Part shown: positions 34,519 through 45,092 of the stretch, piece by piece
Numbering within the stretch: the first letter of the stretch is position 1
Layout of the letters: each line of letters opens with the position of its first letter
Assembly (NCBI GenBank): GCA_002685535.1
Contig: NYXK01000080.1
Coordinates: 104,928-168,927 of the forward strand
Source: Deltaproteobacteria bacterium
GTDB taxonomy: Bacteria; SAR324; NAC60-12
Direction of reading: 5' to 3'
DNA: 64,000 nt
Notes under the pieces: model-generated
Told to the model about the DNA's origin: nothing
Databases searched by the model: none
The model's input: the letters and a program-made list of their open reading frames with translations, nothing else
Translations under genes and position numbers: made by a program

Positions 34519-34967
34519 CTCTGCAAGGGCGAATCTGGTATGATATAGCAGGCGTGAGAGAAGCAGCCGAGAGAGGGGTGTACGAATGTGCGGTCATTGT
34601 TTTTGTCTGACTAGCGCATCGCCCGCTTAGCTGTCTTAATTGGGACTAGGCAGAAAGGTGCACAGGGCAAACCACGTTTATTTACTGACGTCGTCTTTCA
34701 TTTCACTTTTTAAGGGGCCTGTTCTACTTTGTGGATGGGTGAAATCGTCCATTGGGTTGCGATTTTGTGGTTTGGGTCTTTTGCTTTACCATCTGCTGCT
34801 CTGAGTAAGATGCAAACAAACGACGCGTTCCGAGCAAAGACTAGCAAAGTCAGAACATGATTATCCTGCAGCAGCTGCATCCGTCCAATCGATAGGCACT
34901 GAAACAGACACCTTTGAAAAGTACAGTTCCGTCCGATTTTGTTATAATCAGTCCTGTTCCAAGCCAT
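34519..34967. other. Intergenic, no gene seen
   Basis: About 450 bp; nothing recognisable. Confidence 0.5.
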
Positions 34968-35420
34968 TCACAAGAACCGAACCTTCTTCTGCTGTGCTCT
35001 GAAACCTTCAACAACAACCCGCTCAGCAAACAAGCCACCCAGAAACTTTCTCTTCTTCTCCATATCCAGTGAGATCTTGAACTCGCCATCATTTTCAATC
35101 TCCTCAGCCCATTTTCCAAGCATTTCAACAGTATCCTTGAACGAAAGCGAGTCCTCCGACTGGGTAGCAGATCGAGCGGTAGTGTTTGTAGTGGCGGTCT
35201 TTGTGGAGGTGGGCTTGGTGACGGACTTGAGCTTGCTGGAACCAATGTTGTCAGGAACACAATCAGGTGTAGTGACAGGAATGCTAGTATGTGAAGACTT
35301 GAATGACTGTTGGTTGCTGACTTGATCGCGGAAGTGTCGTCCGTACAGGTGGTAGAGGATGCAGGTGACGATACCGAGGAGGAAAGCGATGACGGCTGGA
35401 AGAACTTCGAGCATATCCAT
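34968..35420 (-). CDS. Single-pass membrane protein of unknown family
   Basis: ATG 35420 is the first in frame and gives 150 residues. MDMLEVLPAVIAFLLGIVTC is a single N-terminal membrane segment. A Ser/Thr-rich linker with TKTATTNTTARSAT follows, and then a charged helical end: KDTVEMLGKWAEEIENDGEF, MEKKRKFLGGLFAERVVVEG. This suggests a small anchored cytosolic domain. Not recognised. It is the downstream member of a run of minus-strand membrane proteins reaching to 40.1 kb. Confidence 0.65.
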   Translation of the reverse strand: MDMLEVLPAVIAFLLGIVTCILYHLYGRHFRDQVSNQQSFKSSHTSIPVTTPDCVPDNIGSSKLKSVTKPTSTKTATTNTTARSATQSEDSLSFKDTVEMLGKWAEEIENDGEFKISLDMEKKRKFLGGLFAERVVVEGFRAQQKKVRFL

Positions 35421-36006
35421 GTTGATGACTTTCAAGGAATGCTGTTGTCTGTTGTTCAGGTATCAAGAGAGTTTGTTGTAGAGGTAGGAGGTTCGAATGT
35501 CTGAAAATGCTGTGTGGGGGTAGTGTTTCAAGAAATTGAATGATTGTTTGAAAAGACGCCGCTCGAGCAGGGTGAAGTTTTCAACGCGCGAGAAGTGGTG
35601 TAAGCTTAGAGCTCGTACATTCACTGAACATGTATCGGTTGTTACTGTCTTTCTCGCTAGAGCATTGACTATCATTTTTAGTAGATCGGTCAGTGTACAC
35701 TGCGAATGGCTTCCAGAAGTGCAAGTACAGTCCCTGTCATGGCAATGGAAAGCTGAACATCTTGAAATACTCTGACTATCCTAACAGCAGCTCTGCAAGC
35801 ATCGGCGGCTCTGGGAGTCGTTCTGGCAGTTCTGGTTGTTCTGTGCTTTCCGGCAGGTCAACTTCTTCTTCGTGGAGTCCAGGCTCAGCTAAGAGTAGCT
35901 TCATCAGCATATTCAGCAGCATTACGAGACCAAAAACCGATGTTTATAGCATCATTCACACTTGCTCCTGGCACGAGACACCTGTGCACGCCGTGTACCA
36001 TCCAGA
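35421..36006. other. Ambiguous stretch with a possible acidic exon
   Basis: On the minus strand, 35888-35776 reads EPGLHEEEVDLPES.. and ends at a TAG. It would suit a last exon (acceptor CTCTTAG) or the end of a frame starting MLLNMLMKLLLAEPGLHEEE. The plus strand in the same place reads a hydrophobic segment. I cannot build a complete gene. Confidence 0.3.
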
Positions 36007-36216
36007 TTATCGATAGTCCAAGCAATCTGCAACCGCTGTATGAATTTGCCAGAGTCGCAAATTACTGATACCCTCCAGGTCATCAAGGTCGAGGAAGAAG
36101 AGGACCAGGTAGAGCGTGAGGAGATCAACGACATTGTTCCAGGTCTCCACGAGGAGATCGAAGAGGTACCAGAGAGCCACAACAACATACTCCAATTGAA
36201 CACGGAGGGCAGACAT
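36007..36216 (-). CDS. Possible small membrane protein
   Basis: ATG 36216 in good context (GCCATGTC) gives 69 residues: MSALRVQLEYVVVALWYLFD and then LTLYLVLFFLDLDDLEG, one or two hydrophobic segments. The codon-aligned opposite strand is an acidic frame (VEEEEDQVEREEINDIVPGL), so the hydrophobicity may be a shadow. Kept because its neighbours on this strand are also small membrane proteins. Confidence 0.3.
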   Translation of the reverse strand: MSALRVQLEYVVVALWYLFDLLVETWNNVVDLLTLYLVLFFLDLDDLEGISNLRLWQIHTAVADCLDYR

Positions 36217-36706
36217 GGCGTCAGTGCGCGTTGGTTGTAGGAAGGCTTTGTGTTGGGTTGTTGTGAGTGCGTTGTTGAGTGAGTGGGGAGTTGACGAGGT
36301 TTCATTTGAGAGAAGTTTGGAGGCGTCTTTGTGGTGGAACGCCTTGAACGACCGACGCGTATGTTAGTCTGATGGTTTCAAAACAACAGAAAACATAACC
36401 AAGAAAGTTAGACAAGGCAGGGTCGTTGAAAATGCTCGGCAACTATGGACCTTCATTAAATTATGCACACTATAATTAGACCGACTCGATGTCAAGTATA
36501 GATATACTGCATGTTTTCTTCAGGTGGATATTGTTCTCCTGAGTATTGTTACTTCCCTCATACATGAATGCATCATTGCCCTTCATTGGCAGCACACCGG
36601 ACCTATCTTCACCATCATAGGCGGGCCAATGTAGGTATCCAAAGCCAATACGCAAATCCATTGATGCCTGATATGGCTGCAAGGTAGGGAACAAGAACAT
36701 TGGAGT
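36217..36706. other. Intergenic, no gene seen
   Basis: About 490 bp; nothing recognisable. Confidence 0.5.
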
Positions 36707-36964
36707 TTAGACACCACATGTGTCGAAGACACGACACCGATGCAAGTAGACCTGAAGTATCTCATAAGGGACGACAGCCAAGTGCACCAGCAATGTCCGC
36801 CACTGTCTGAATGGAGGCTGCCACGTCTCCAGATTAGCGTATACTCGAGGGAAAACAAGCACAATAATTCGAGAAGCCAAAAAAGCGGAATAATCCACGG
36901 CGGATCTGAGGTCGGAACGGTGAGAACCTTCACCACGAAAGATAGGTAAGATATTCAGCCCCAT
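36707..36964 (-). CDS. Possible small hypothetical protein
   Basis: ATG 36964 gives 85 residues with a weakly hydrophobic centre (LASRIIVLVFPRVYANLETW) and WRTLLVHLAVVPYEILQVYL. No family is recognised, no intron found. Its position in the membrane-protein run is the main support. Confidence 0.3.
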   Translation of the reverse strand: MGLNILPIFRGEGSHRSDLRSAVDYSAFLASRIIVLVFPRVYANLETWQPPFRQWRTLLVHLAVVPYEILQVYLHRCRVFDTCGV

Positions 36965-37524
36965 ATGTGACAGAGAATATCCATAGACTCCTTGAGCTCC
37001 TTGAAATAATTCCTTGCGATGCCGAATTGGATCATCATGGTCGATAACAGTGCAATAGCAGAAGAGTTCCTCAGTATGTTGTCAAGCAGCAGCTCCTCGA
37101 TGTTTTCGACCGTGGACTGAGGAAGGACTCGGCGCGCGGAAATTGCGTGGCGAGTGGCATAATGAAATTCTTTTCCGAGGACGATGATGGGACTCCGGGA
37201 GATTCGACGTTGTGTCTATGCTTTGAGTATAAAGGTACCTCGAAGTCTAAAGTTCTTTCATTCTGACCCCTTTAAGACTCATTTGCAAGTGCCCTTCATT
37301 AGCACAAATTTTCGCGAATAACTTCGGAGGAGCCATGGCTCTTCAATCTGATGCATTCACCTGGTCGACGACAAAATAAATTCTTATGTTCGTGAAGTAA
37401 CGCATCGAAGCATGCCCTCAACGATTTGATTCTAGTGATTCACCTTCCCGTACAAGTCGACCCTATACAAGCCAACGCCGAAGTCGAGGCGGCCATGTTT
37501 CCGCCATAATGAACTTCCAAGTTC
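36965..37524. other. Intergenic, no gene seen
   Basis: About 560 bp; nothing recognisable. Confidence 0.5.
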
Positions 37525-38133
37525 TCAGCCTGCATACGGCCTTAAAATAGCTCCCATCATCATGTAACCAAAGCCAGGATCACCTCCACCCCCACTAGCA
37601 AAGGTCATGTAAGTTTCGATACCACGGACTGAGACTTCGGGATAAGGAGCGGTAACTTACCCTCCACCACCAAGCTCAACACCAACAAGCAACCAAGCCA
37701 TTCCAAACATAGCAATCCACTGAGGCCAAGTATATCTCAAGTGCAACCTCTTCCTGAGGATAAAATTCCAACCAGATCCCAAACCTCCAATTACCAACCC
37801 AAGCAACAACGTAATACCAATAACACGTGAGCTGTAACTAATGAGAACAACCAATCGCATCGCCTGGCGGACCAGGATGTTCAGACCCCAGTAGACCGGA
37901 ATGAGTTTGACGAGCCGAATGCAGTCGGTATCTGTGAGAAGGTGTGGGACGGAAAAGACGTAGAGCATCACGAAAAGCATAAAGCGGAAGAAAAGATGGG
38001 TTATGAAGGGTCCTAGGAGACGAAAGACATCGTAGCGGAGGCCCTGCAGAAGCAATTGTGTTGATAGGGCGGGGTGGCCTGGCTGGGGCGGCGAGGGCTC
38101 AGGCGGAACGTATGTATCCAATGAACTCGACAT
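37525..38133 (-). CDS. Multi-pass membrane protein of unknown family, 180 residues
   Basis: Exon 1 (38133-37661) and exon 2 (37594-37525) join in phase 2 over a 66 bp intron (GTAAGT..TTGCTAG). A Pro-rich N-terminus (YVPPEPSPPQPGHP) precedes hydrophobic segments around FFRFMLFVMLYVFSV, LVVLISYSSRVIGITLLLGL and WIAMFGMAWLLVGVELGG. The end is Gly-rich, completed by exon 2 (GGGDPGFGYMMMGAIL..). Three to four membrane passes are likely. Not recognised. The intron junction keeps the Gly run in frame, which supports the model. Confidence 0.7.
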
Positions 38134-38275
38134 CCTGGAAGGCTTTTGGTCAAGAAGAAGGGAAATATAAAGTAAACTGAAATGTGTTCGTTTGATGTCT
38201 TGGAAGTCGAGTCGTTGCCTGCACAGGAATGTTGAAATTTGTTGCGGCGCAGCCCGCTGAGCCCCTGAGATTGAT

Positions 38276-38282
38276 TATATAA
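38276..38282 (-). promoter_or_regulatory. TATA box candidate
   Basis: Minus-strand CTTATATAATC lies about 143 bp before the ATG at 38133. Assigned by motif and position only. Confidence 0.3.
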
Positions 38283-38485
38283 GCCGACTCTCGAAAATAC
38301 CTCACGTGATGGGTTAGCAAATGATCCTCGGGGTGTGCAGCGCTTTTGTATCTTGCAAAGTACTGTACAAATGTATGCGTACGTCCATGAATAGGGACTC
38401 TGCCTATCCCTTGTGGTAATCCCCCAACTTTGGCATTGCCAGATCCTCACGTGCTTCCCTGCGCAACCTCAAGTTGACCATCAAT

Positions 38486-39002
38486 CTAGACGCTGCCCGG
38501 TGTCCAACCTCTTCTCTTCAACCTTTGGCCGCCCTGCCAGACATTTGTGTCCAATCCCCCAGTCTTGGTACGTTCTCTAGTTTCGCTAGCAACTCCAGTA
38601 TCCGTACACTTGATATTATCTTCGTCCTCATTCCCACTTTCCTCTCCAAATCCCAGAAGCTTGGCCTGTTCAATAGCTGCCAGCTCCGCAGCAGCAATGA
38701 CCTCCTTCAGCACACTCTTATCGTACTCAGTGATCAATCGATGTAAGTTCCAGGTGGCTGGCCAGCGCGATGACGAGCGGAAGACGGTGGACCGTCGTAG
38801 TGAAGAATACGCAGATAATGGAGTCGAGGATCGTGGAGAGGACCATGTATGCAAGCATCATGCCGATGGCGAAGGATGTCTTTGGGTTTTCGTAGCAGAG
38901 AAGAAAGGCGAGCGAGAGGATATAGATGATTGCATTATGAATGCTCGTGAGAGGTGAAGGTATCTGCAGCTCGATTGAATTGCTTGAGGTAGAGAGGTCC
39001 AT
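38486..39002 (-). CDS. Membrane protein with charged C-terminal tail, unknown family
   Basis: ATG 39002 starts MDLSTSSNSIELQIPSPLTS. Hydrophobic segments follow (AIIYILSLAFLLCY, FAIGMMLAYMVLSTILDSII). The frame closes near 38727, but the next frame continues as EYDKSVLKEVIAAAELAAIE, with an acidic GEESGNEDEDN stretch, to a stop at 38486. A 67 bp intron from a GTCCAC donor to CACTGAG joins them in phase 0; the donor is weak, so a frameshift cannot be excluded. Same layout as its neighbours: short N-terminus, membrane part, charged cytosolic tail. Confidence 0.5.
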
Positions 39003-39395
39003 GTTGTGCGACTGGAAAACGATACGTATAGCCGATTTTGACAATTGGATTAGGTCGATTCTGATGATGTATGGCGCGATGTTGGACGTGTTGTTCAAGC
39101 GGCGGCGGATTTCAAGTTTGTTGTAGGCAAGCTAAGCGAGAGGAAAACAATGGACAACATCGGACACTTCTATTGTGCCACGCCTGTTCATTCAAAGTCA
39201 CTGGATTAAACACTTGTTATGAAGCTTCTGGATGTGAGAGCATTTTATCAGCAGACATTATCCATCTGACCCTTTGTTCTTGTTCAACCCACAACGCTAA
39301 AGGCTGTCATGGTAGCCAGCATCCATACCCCAAAGGCGACGCGATCCGACAGCATTTCCGTTCCAAGCAACCTCTCCTATCCCAGACTAACATAA
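39003..39395. other. Intergenic, no gene seen
   Basis: About 390 bp; nothing recognisable. Confidence 0.5.
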
Positions 39396-40109
39396 TCATT
39401 CTTCTACATAGATCATCTCCATCTCCCTTCGGTGAGGCATCCTATTTCCATGTTCCGAGTCCGATTCCCAGTCCTCGTCCGAGAGATATGGATGACCATC
39501 CAAGCGGTTCATCTCTCGGATCTTGACCTTCTCCTTGATCCTGTCCCAAGCTTCCACTGTCTGTGTTCCCTGATCAGTCATCTTGACCCTGCGATGAATC
39601 ACACAATGTCTTCCCTTCTTATCCTTCTTCTTCTTCTTCGCCACCATTATATTCAGATTGAAGATCGCCACCCGAATATCCCGATCAGCCAGCTTCACCA
39701 GCTCGTACAGCGGAGCCAAAAATCGAAATAATCTTGGCGAGTGCGTGACTCCCATAGCTGCAATAATTACGTAGATCGGATTCTTGATAGCGACCTCGCC
39801 GATCGTTTGGAGAGATCGACCGAGAATGTAGATCGCGTAGGCGCCGAGGCAGAGGCGGAAACCCATGTAGATCCAGGTGAATGTGAAGGCCATATATTGG
39901 AGGAAGCTTGTCAGAAGAACAAGAGAGTAGTGCATGGTCGTGGAGAAGATGATACTGGCGCATCGAAGGTAGACCTTGACGACGTTGAGAATCCCTCGGG
40001 GGACATCTTCTAGGATGAGTTCTCGGAGGAAGATCATTGGCGCGAGGAGCCAGGCTGTGATTGTGTCTGTCAGTCGACTGACCCAGGGAAGGTCGAAATG
40101 GAGGAGCAT
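39396..40109 (-). CDS. Multi-pass membrane protein with basic/acidic tail, 237 residues
   Basis: ATG 40109 (MLLHFDLPWVSRLTDTITAW) is the first in frame. Hydrophobic segments at roughly residues 15-30, 50-75, 80-105 and 110-125 (YMAFTFTWIYMGFRLCLGAY, NPIYVIIAAMGV) are followed by a lysine run (AKKKKKDKKGRH) and an acidic end (LSDEDWESDSEHGN). Single exon. I do not recognise the family. Upstream end of the membrane-protein run. Confidence 0.7.
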   Translation of the reverse strand: MLLHFDLPWVSRLTDTITAWLLAPMIFLRELILEDVPRGILNVVKVYLRCASIIFSTTMHYSLVLLTSFLQYMAFTFTWIYMGFRLCLGAYAIYILGRSLQTIGEVAIKNPIYVIIAAMGVTHSPRLFRFLAPLYELVKLADRDIRVAIFNLNIMVAKKKKKDKKGRHCVIHRRVKMTDQGTQTVEAWDRIKEKVKIREMNRLDGHPYLSDEDWESDSEHGNRMPHRREMEMIYVEE

Positions 40110-40522
40110 GTCGTGCAATGATTCCGTGGCGAGTGAGCACCCTAGGTATGATCGAAGCGCGTTCTGTTTGAGCAGCGAGATTGTATTGGAAAGTGGGAGA
40201 GCATGTGAGGAATAGGCAGTACCTCGGTACTAGCGCGTCGACAAGCGAGGAAAATGTTTCGATCTAGAGATATTCACCTCTGCTTGCATCTTCACGAAGT
40301 CGCATGTGACTTTGGGCACGACTAACTAGGATAAAGCAGTAAACAAAAAAATACTCAAAAATGAGTGCAGTGAGATGTCCACAAATTTTCGCGTCAGATT
40401 TCACTACTGCCCAATACTCTCCAAGAGACGCATCTTGTTCAGTGTTTTAGATCCGATTTCTTCTCCCTCAGACTTCATCTCTGATGATGCCGCTCGGCAT
40501 TTTTCGGAGCAGTATCTCGACT
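40110..40522. other. Intergenic, no gene seen
   Basis: About 410 bp; nothing recognisable. Confidence 0.5.
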
Positions 40523-43191
40523 TCACTTGATAAGGAAAGTCCTCTGTCGCAAAGTTTCATCATCCACAAACTCCATAAGCTTACCCTCCATGATCCCTCC
40601 CACGCGAGCAGCTCCAATCATTGAGAAGTGGTCGCCTTGGTCTCTCAACACCATCGGAACATCGAAACCAAACAGCACAACCACCAAGTCTCCGGCGCGA
40701 ATATCACTTACACCAATGCCGAAAAAGCCAGAACGTGTGATGAGCAGTTTTCGTCCAACGATCGAATGGAGCATTAATGATATACCGTCTTCGCACAACT
40801 CGGTGTCCGTGGATGATGTCGATGAAGCCGAGTTTGAAACATTGGTTGGAGCTCCGGCATGGTCGCTAGTAGGAACCCATTTGTCGAAGGCTCTGGAAAG
40901 ACCTTTGTCGTTACAGAATCCGCAGGTCATAACGTCGCAGATAGAGTCCGCTGCTCGGAGATGCTTGAATTTAGAAGCCGGATCATTTGAAGGTACATCG
41001 AGGGTACTTCTTTGTCTAGCCAGAGTTCGGAAGCTCACAAGGTTAGAGTACATTGAGGCTGGGTTGACAACGTCTCCGTCATTGACGTTAAACGTTGATT
41101 CTACATGATCAACAGCCACGCCTTGAATAATCAATCTCGGCCCGAGTGGAACACACTGAGTTTTGCGTCCTTTGGAGGCGCTGAAGCGCTCCCGGTTGGC
41201 AGGCATGAGCATAACGGCTGGGTTGGAGTCTCCATCCGCAGTCTGAGAAGAGAGATCTAATGCCCACGAGGGCATCTTCTCGCCGGATCGACTACCCACC
41301 GATAGATCGCTATAGATACGACCTCCCGAGACTGCTACTACAGCCGCGCTGAATTTTGTGTAGATAGTTGCCGCTGTTTGAGAGTAATTCGGGGGAAGTA
41401 ATGCTCGATGCGGTTCCAGCAGAAAACTCAAAATGCCAAAGAGCTTATCTCGACTGTCAAGGGATCTATATCGTCGAGTGAAAACAGCCATGGCAAAGAG
41501 GGGATGGATATGCGCAGTCCTTTGTAATCCAACGAACCCACTTTCAGTACGGAAATGGCAGGCTGCTTCGAGCCCATAAAGTATTTCGTGTGTCTCCCAA
41601 AAAGTGGTCTGATCAAACTCGGATATATCAGTCTTGCCCATCAAAGTCATTGGGCCAGCCATCTCCATCGCTTCTTCCCTCGCTGCGAGGCGGAACAGAG
41701 ACCCTAAGCAACAATCAGATGTTTTTTCGACAGATTCGTATAGGGGTAAACGGGGCGGTGTGACATACAAGTCATCGACTCTTTTCCGCAGATAATCTTT
41801 GGATCACGAAGAGTGAGAGCGAATTCTTGACATGTCCAGAGACGAGACCACCACGGTCTGGAGAGAAGCCTGAACAAAGCGACTGAAAATCTTCCTATCT
41901 CAGACCGGTGTTCATTATCCGATTTTTGAGCTGCATCTATGTGGTCTCCATCGTCAGGCTCCGACCTGCTTGACGAAACCTTCCTTGATTTAGCCATCTC
42001 TTGAAGTTTTTCAAAAACGAAATCGCTGTCGTCTGCTTCGGGGCCAAGCCAGCACAACACATTTTCCGCCGCGGGGTAGATCTCACTCATTAATTTGACC
42101 TGACCCTCTTTTTCAAGCGGGTCGTTTTGGTTGATACACAAGGCATCGATCCATAATCTTCTTGGTTCTTTCTGATACCTTAAATGAAGTAGAGCTGTCT
42201 CGAGATTGGGTGTGATTCCAAACTCTGTCTCGTTCAACTGAATTGACTTCATCGTGGCTGAGGTTCCCCATACATATGACAACGCTTCGTACCGTGGATC
42301 GTCCCAAAGATGCTCAATGGTCAGCGAACCTCGGATCGGCTCATCATCTGAGCCTGGAAGAAGTTCAAAAATCCGTATCTCATGTGCATCGGTCATCTTC
42401 GGGCCAGGATACAGGTGAGTCGAGTCGCTGCTCGTCGCACCCTCTCCTGTTCCTCCGTTTCCTTTGCCAGTCACCAATGGACTCGCAGATTTGGGGTCAT
42501 ACCCTTTCAAGAACAGCTGAGATAGATATCCCAGCGCTTCGAGTAAAGTTTCCACCACTTCTCCATCCCAATCTGCAAACATGGGCTGAGCGAACAGTCT
42601 ATCCAGGTCGAGCTCCGAGATAATTTCGAAATCAAGGAGCTCATATATGGCCATTAAAGGATTCATGGTAATGATTTCCTGAAGCATATGGACGTCTTCC
42701 TCAATCTCCGACCAATCATACATGTCCGAGGGACGAAACAAGTGTTCTACTCCCAATGCTCCTAAATCAGAAGAGCTGGCGTCCGAACTAGAAGCACTGC
42801 CGTCAGGTGTATCGCGCTTTGCATCGGTTTCCGGCGTGAGTTCCTGATCAGAAAGATTTCCCGACTCCGTTGAACTCTCATCTTCTTCCGCAGCCAAGGG
42901 TGGCATCTCGCACATTCGCTCCAGCTCAGTCTTCATCCACCTGACAGAATCTCCAATGTAGCGGAATATCTCACTAGCAGAAACCAGTTCGTTGACAATG
43001 CTATCCAGAATAGCGATACGTCCGCTACATTCGTCGAGAACTTCACCCAGTATCTTCCAGTTCTCTTGGTCATGCGGTTCAGTGAGAGCGTCCGGAAGCT
43101 TGGGAAAGCTAAAAGCGGTGAGAGGAGCGCTGTTGAGTACGCCTTCCTCTTTGCTTATAGCCAGATCTTTGTATAGGTCTTCAACAGACAT
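40523..43191 (-). CDS. HET (heterokaryon incompatibility) domain protein, 867 residues
   Basis: Exon 1 (43191-41769) and exon 2 (41703-40523) join in phase 1 over a 65 bp intron (GTATGT..GCTTAG). The HET domain (PF06985) spans about residues 272-450: YEALSYVWG at 301, LWIDALCINQND..EK at 346, MSEIYPAAENVLCWLG to 383, and RPWWSRLWTCQEFAL. HET proteins trigger programmed cell death when incompatible hyphae fuse and are part of fungal self/non-self recognition. The first 270 residues are an acidic helical region with a Ser/Asp/Glu-rich linker (residues 101-145), longer than usual before a HET domain. The C-terminal 400 residues carry the common HET-associated region (GFVGLQRTAHIHPLFAMAVF). No NACHT or ankyrin repeats are present. 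Confidence 0.9.
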
Positions 43192-44196
43192 GATGATCTG
43201 CAGTTAGACTTCGTGGTTCCAGTTTTGCGTAAGCGTGCAAGTGCGGGGTTCGAGCTCCCTACGTAGCCGCCTGCTCTTTCTTGCAGTTAAGTTGCCAGCC
43301 GAAGGGGTGAGATACACTTTGCCGACTAAGCCTGAAGACCTTTCTACTCCTTTATCAGAATTTTCAATGTTCGGCGTACTGATAACGCTGATGCAGAAGG
43401 GTGCTCATACGGCGACCATGGTGCTGGAATCCGGATCCGACAGTCACGAGGTCATAATCCTTCTGATTAGCTCGAAGTGCAAAAACTACATAATTATACT
43501 GTTTTGAAATACTTCTATACTCCAACGAAATAAATATGTGTATGTAAACTTGAAAGATACTGTTTCAGTTATTTGGACTCATTCCAATAAACTAAGCTCT
43601 TTCAATTACAATTCAAAGGGCAGTATATGCCAGAGCAGGGATGATGCATCCCTGCTCCCAAGAGCCAATCAACCAGAACAAATAACGCCTCAATTCGTGT
43701 GTCGGGCCAAGAGAGAACACAGTCATATTGCATAGTGGGCTTGAATTCCTAACACATAATTTCCAGACTATCCTTGGAGCAGAGGTAGAAGAAGATTTTT
43801 CGTTGTTTGCTGCGGACTAAACCCTCGCTTAACTCAGCGACAAAGCCTTTGGAGTCTCTTTTGAGCTCCGAAGATCGTCGTCTTGAGCGTCTTACAATCA
43901 AGGATCTTATACCACAGTATCACAGGAGGAGTCGCAATTGACACAGGAAACAGGGCTAGATATTGGTTTTCTGGATTGACATGCGACTGTGATGCTTCTC
44001 GCCTAGTATGTAAAATAGTCCACTTAATCCAGTTCAATAGCATATAATTACTGCATTCAAAGCTTTCTGCTTCCCGATATTCGGTCTCGGTAACGTCAGT
44101 CGAAAACTTTCCGAGTCTTACCAGCCCAAACGTCTCCATAATGCCATCCCATTTTCGAACTTCCTACTCAAATTCTTGCCGAATAACTCTGATCTA
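43192..44196. other. Intergenic, no supported gene
   Basis: About 1 kb. A 101-codon minus frame at 43834-44139 starts with ATG but has no family signal, and I do not call it. Confidence 0.45.
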
Positions 44197-44511
44197 CTAC
44201 TTCGCAACGCTCCGTCCAACAACCGTCCCGACCCACTTCGTCGGCATGACATCCGTAAACTTCGGAACATCACCCATAATCTCCTCCACACCCGTCAACT
44301 TCTCAACCGCCTCCAAACTCTCCCAGAAAATCACCGCTTGGACATGATAATCCGAAACCTTGTCGCCCGTAGTGACTGACCAGCTGACTAGTCCTTGAGG
44401 TCCCCAGACTTTCTCGACAAGTGGCCAGTGGTGGCTGAGGTAGTATTCGAGGTTGAAGGATGAGGCGGCAGATTTGGGGTAGATGAATTGCATGACCACT
44501 TGAGAAGGCAT
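44197..44511 (-). CDS. EthD-like dimeric alpha/beta-barrel protein
   Basis: Single exon, 104 residues, starting MPSQVVMQFIYPKSAASSFN. The pattern LEYYLSHHWPLVEKVWGPQG followed by YHVQAVIFWESLEAVEKLTG and a closing FTDVMPTKWVGTVV fits the EthD family (PF07110), small stand-alone ferredoxin-like folds that dimerise. In fungi some act as cyclases or decarboxylases in polyketide pathways and others have no known role. No polyketide synthase lies in this window, so the function is open. Confidence 0.8.
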   Translation of the reverse strand: MPSQVVMQFIYPKSAASSFNLEYYLSHHWPLVEKVWGPQGLVSWSVTTGDKVSDYHVQAVIFWESLEAVEKLTGVEEIMGDVPKFTDVMPTKWVGTVVGRSVAK

Positions 44512-45092
44512 GGTGGCGGTTTTCAGGAATTAATTTAGGGGTTTGGTATTGAGCTTAATTGTTGGCAGATGAAGAGATTGTATTGTGGTGGTCAGGGGTT
44601 TTGGATGTTGATGTTGCTGTACTGAGTGAGCTTTTCCAGTATCAGCACCACGGCATGCATATATACTGGAAGTCTTCCGATTCCGGCTGTTCGGCTTCCA
44701 AAGTCGGGTTATATTTGTGGCTCTGAATCATTGTTGCGGGAAATAATTCAACTATCCTCGGTGATAGGCTGTCTGCTTACGAAGGTTGTACAGATACTGG
44801 GTGCTTATGCCGACTCCACTGTCTCCTGTCAGCTTTCTGTGGAAACCTTGGCAGAGTCCGGAATAGCTGCGTTTCTTCACAGCGGGCTAGACCTTAGTGG
44901 ATCTTCAGAATCCTTGCGGAAATCATGGTTATTTATGTTCATGATGAAGTTAGAATGACAAATCAAGCTTTCAATCTATCAGGAAGACAGTGGGGGGCTC
45001 GAGAACGATAAATAAGCGGAGCCTGTAAAAGATACAATTCGCAATCGACTTTGACCTGATGTGTTGCCTAGAACCGTCTCTATGCCACTATC
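44512..45092. other. Intergenic, no gene seen
   Basis: About 580 bp; nothing recognisable. Confidence 0.5.

Noticed and set aside
35490..35505. GGTTCGAATG resembling a tRNA B box
   Set aside because: No matching A box, acceptor stem or anticodon arm could be folded around it.
43834..44139. 101-codon minus-strand frame starting with ATG
   Set aside because: No family signal, no codon bias, and no intron or neighbour support.
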